NCBI GenBank assembly: GCA_002733485.1
Contig: NVVU01000032.1
Location: 23,109-28,432, forward strand
Direction of reading: 5' to 3'
Source of the DNA: Robiginitomaculum sp.
GTDB lineage: Bacteria > Pseudomonadota > Alphaproteobacteria > Caulobacterales > Maricaulaceae
DNA length: 5,324 nt
Shown: positions 4,522 to 5,324 of the stretch, one piece after another
How positions within the stretch are numbered: position 1 is the first letter of the stretch
Layout: each line of letters starts with the position of its first letter
Program-made: the position numbers and the translations under genes
Notes under the pieces: model-generated
Database searches by the model: none
What the model was told of the DNA's origin: nothing
Seen by the model: only the letters and a program-made list of their open reading frames with translations

Positions 4522-5324
4522 CTAAGGGCTGTTTGCTGCCAGTAACACCGGCGGTTCAGTTGCGGGTATGTGGTTGTCAAAAGGGTTTAATGGCACATTG
4601 CCTGGTGGGGATTCATTGTTTTTTTCGTTGGGGGACAAGGGCCGCGCGATCTGACTTTTACAAATCGCCGAAAGTCGGGAGGACATGCGCCAGCGATCCC
4701 GATAACGATTAACCAGCCCCGATAAAACCATCAGCACCAGAACCGGGGCGTACCAGCATAAAACCGCCCCATGGGCGCCGCCAAACCCGAACAGACGGGT
4801 TTTTAATATAAACAGCAACAGAGCAAACAAAGGAACGGTCAAAAGCCGCAAAGACCGGGACCATAAAATCAAAATCAGGACAAAGGCCGCTACATATAAA
4901 ACCGCCCCATGGTCTTGCAGGGATCCAAAAGATGCTGATGTTTGAATGGTCCAGGCAGGCATAGGCAGCCAGCTGAACGCGGAATCCAAGGGTTGCGAGA
5001 TGATCTGTAGTAATGGGCGCAAGGGCGAGAAGAGGCGCTCTTCAACGCTGGATAAAAAACTGGCAATCTCGCGGGCAAAAAAGCCGCGTTCTGTAATTAC
5101 TGCGGTGATGCTGAGAAAAACAAAGCTGACCCACCAATACAAAGAGCGGCAAACGCCGACCTTCCGCAGCAATACCTGCAAAGGCTCTACCCGCTGGCGC
5201 TCACGCTGGGTGCGGTTGATAACGGCAGCCAGCGTGCTGTGTCTGTTTTTACCCGAGCCGAGCAAAACCTGTGTAATTACATCGCCAGAATGACAATGAA
5301 TATTCCACTGAGCCGCATCGGCTA
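4522..5324 (-). CDS. Unrecognised multi-pass membrane protein, C-terminal part (runs off right edge)
   Basis: The minus-strand frame is open from the window edge to the TAG at 4522-4524, giving 266 visible residues. A TTG at 5265 is a possible start, but no ribosome-binding site precedes it and 19 further in-frame residues lie upstream, so the gene may extend beyond the window. The visible part has an Arg/Gln-rich soluble segment (about 35-58), a membrane segment (about 61-77, YWWVSFVFLSITAVI), a roughly 60-residue loop with amphipathic character, three closely spaced membrane segments (about 138-155, 159-177, 184-203), and a polar Pro/Asn-rich tail of about 60 residues. Two membrane segments begin with the same HGAVL motif 46 residues apart, encoded by an exact 17-bp direct repeat. 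I do not recognise a family or catalytic motif and assign no function. It converges on the plus-strand exported-protein gene. Confidence 0.7.
   Translation of the reverse strand, partial: ADAAQWNIHCHSGDVITQVLLGSGKNRHSTLAAVINRTQRERQRVEPLQVLLRKVGVCRSLYWWVSFVFLSITAVITERGFFAREIASFLSSVEERLFSPLRPLLQIISQPLDSAFSWLPMPAWTIQTSASFGSLQDHGAVLYVAAFVLILILWSRSLRLLTVPLFALLLFILKTRLFGFGGAHGAVLCWYAPVLVLMVLSGLVNRYRDRWRMSSRLSAICKSQIARPLSPNEKNNESPPGNVPLNPFDNHIPATEPPVLLAANSP
4758..4912. repeat. Exact 17-bp direct repeat inside the membrane-protein gene
   Basis: ATAAAACCGCCCCATGG occurs at 4758-4774 and again at 4896-4912, 138 bp (46 codons) apart and in the same reading frame. On the coding strand each copy encodes the H-G-A-V-L stretch opening a membrane segment. 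The following residues also match in part (A, V-L, L and S at equal offsets), consistent with an internal duplication of a membrane-hairpin unit of about 46 residues. Confidence 0.75.

Noticed and set aside
4509..4522. GC-rich GCGC-AA-GCGC symmetry at the convergent gene junction as a bidirectional terminator
   Set aside because: The 2-nt loop cannot form without opening pairs and no T-tract flanks it on either strand.

Overview
The window looks like chromosomal DNA of an alphaproteobacterium of moderate GC content. The evidence is a minus-strand gene run in the order DUF3576 lipoprotein, leuS, lptE, holA. From general knowledge this is a familiar alphaproteobacterial neighbourhood, and the lptE and DUF3576 proteins are of the alphaproteobacterial type. 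I cannot place it below class level.

Layout. Positions 3614 down to 1 (minus strand) hold one tightly packed operon: the DUF3576 lipoprotein gene, a 30-nt gap containing a perfect 11-bp inverted repeat, leuS (complete, 848 aa), then after 1 nt lptE (166 aa), which overlaps by 4 nt the start of holA. Only the first 24 codons of holA are inside the window, and they appear to begin with TTG. Positions 3615-4063 are a divergent intergenic region of about 450 bp with no convincing gene but several inverted repeats. The largest is a composite hairpin of about 47 nt at 3866-3912. Position 4064-4498 (plus strand) encodes a small exported protein whose C-terminal half resembles the NtrZ family of periplasmic regulators. 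A convergent minus-strand gene, open to the right edge (4522-5324), encodes an unrecognised multi-pass membrane protein with an internal repeat.

How the genes fit together. The operon combines translation (LeuRS), outer-membrane biogenesis (LptE, which with LptD inserts LPS in the outer membrane), a lipoprotein of unknown role and the DNA polymerase III clamp-loader delta subunit. This is a housekeeping cluster joined by translational coupling rather than one pathway. If the NtrZ assignment holds, the plus-strand gene would act in the periplasm on the NtrY/NtrX two-component system, but neither ntrX nor ntrY is visible here.

I see no mobile element, CRISPR array, tRNA or rRNA, and no clear evidence of a new multi-gene system. 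The parts most worth a second look are the structured intergenic region, the hairpin covering the leuS translation start region, a glycine replacing the usual histidine in the LeuRS editing site, and the unrecognised membrane protein.
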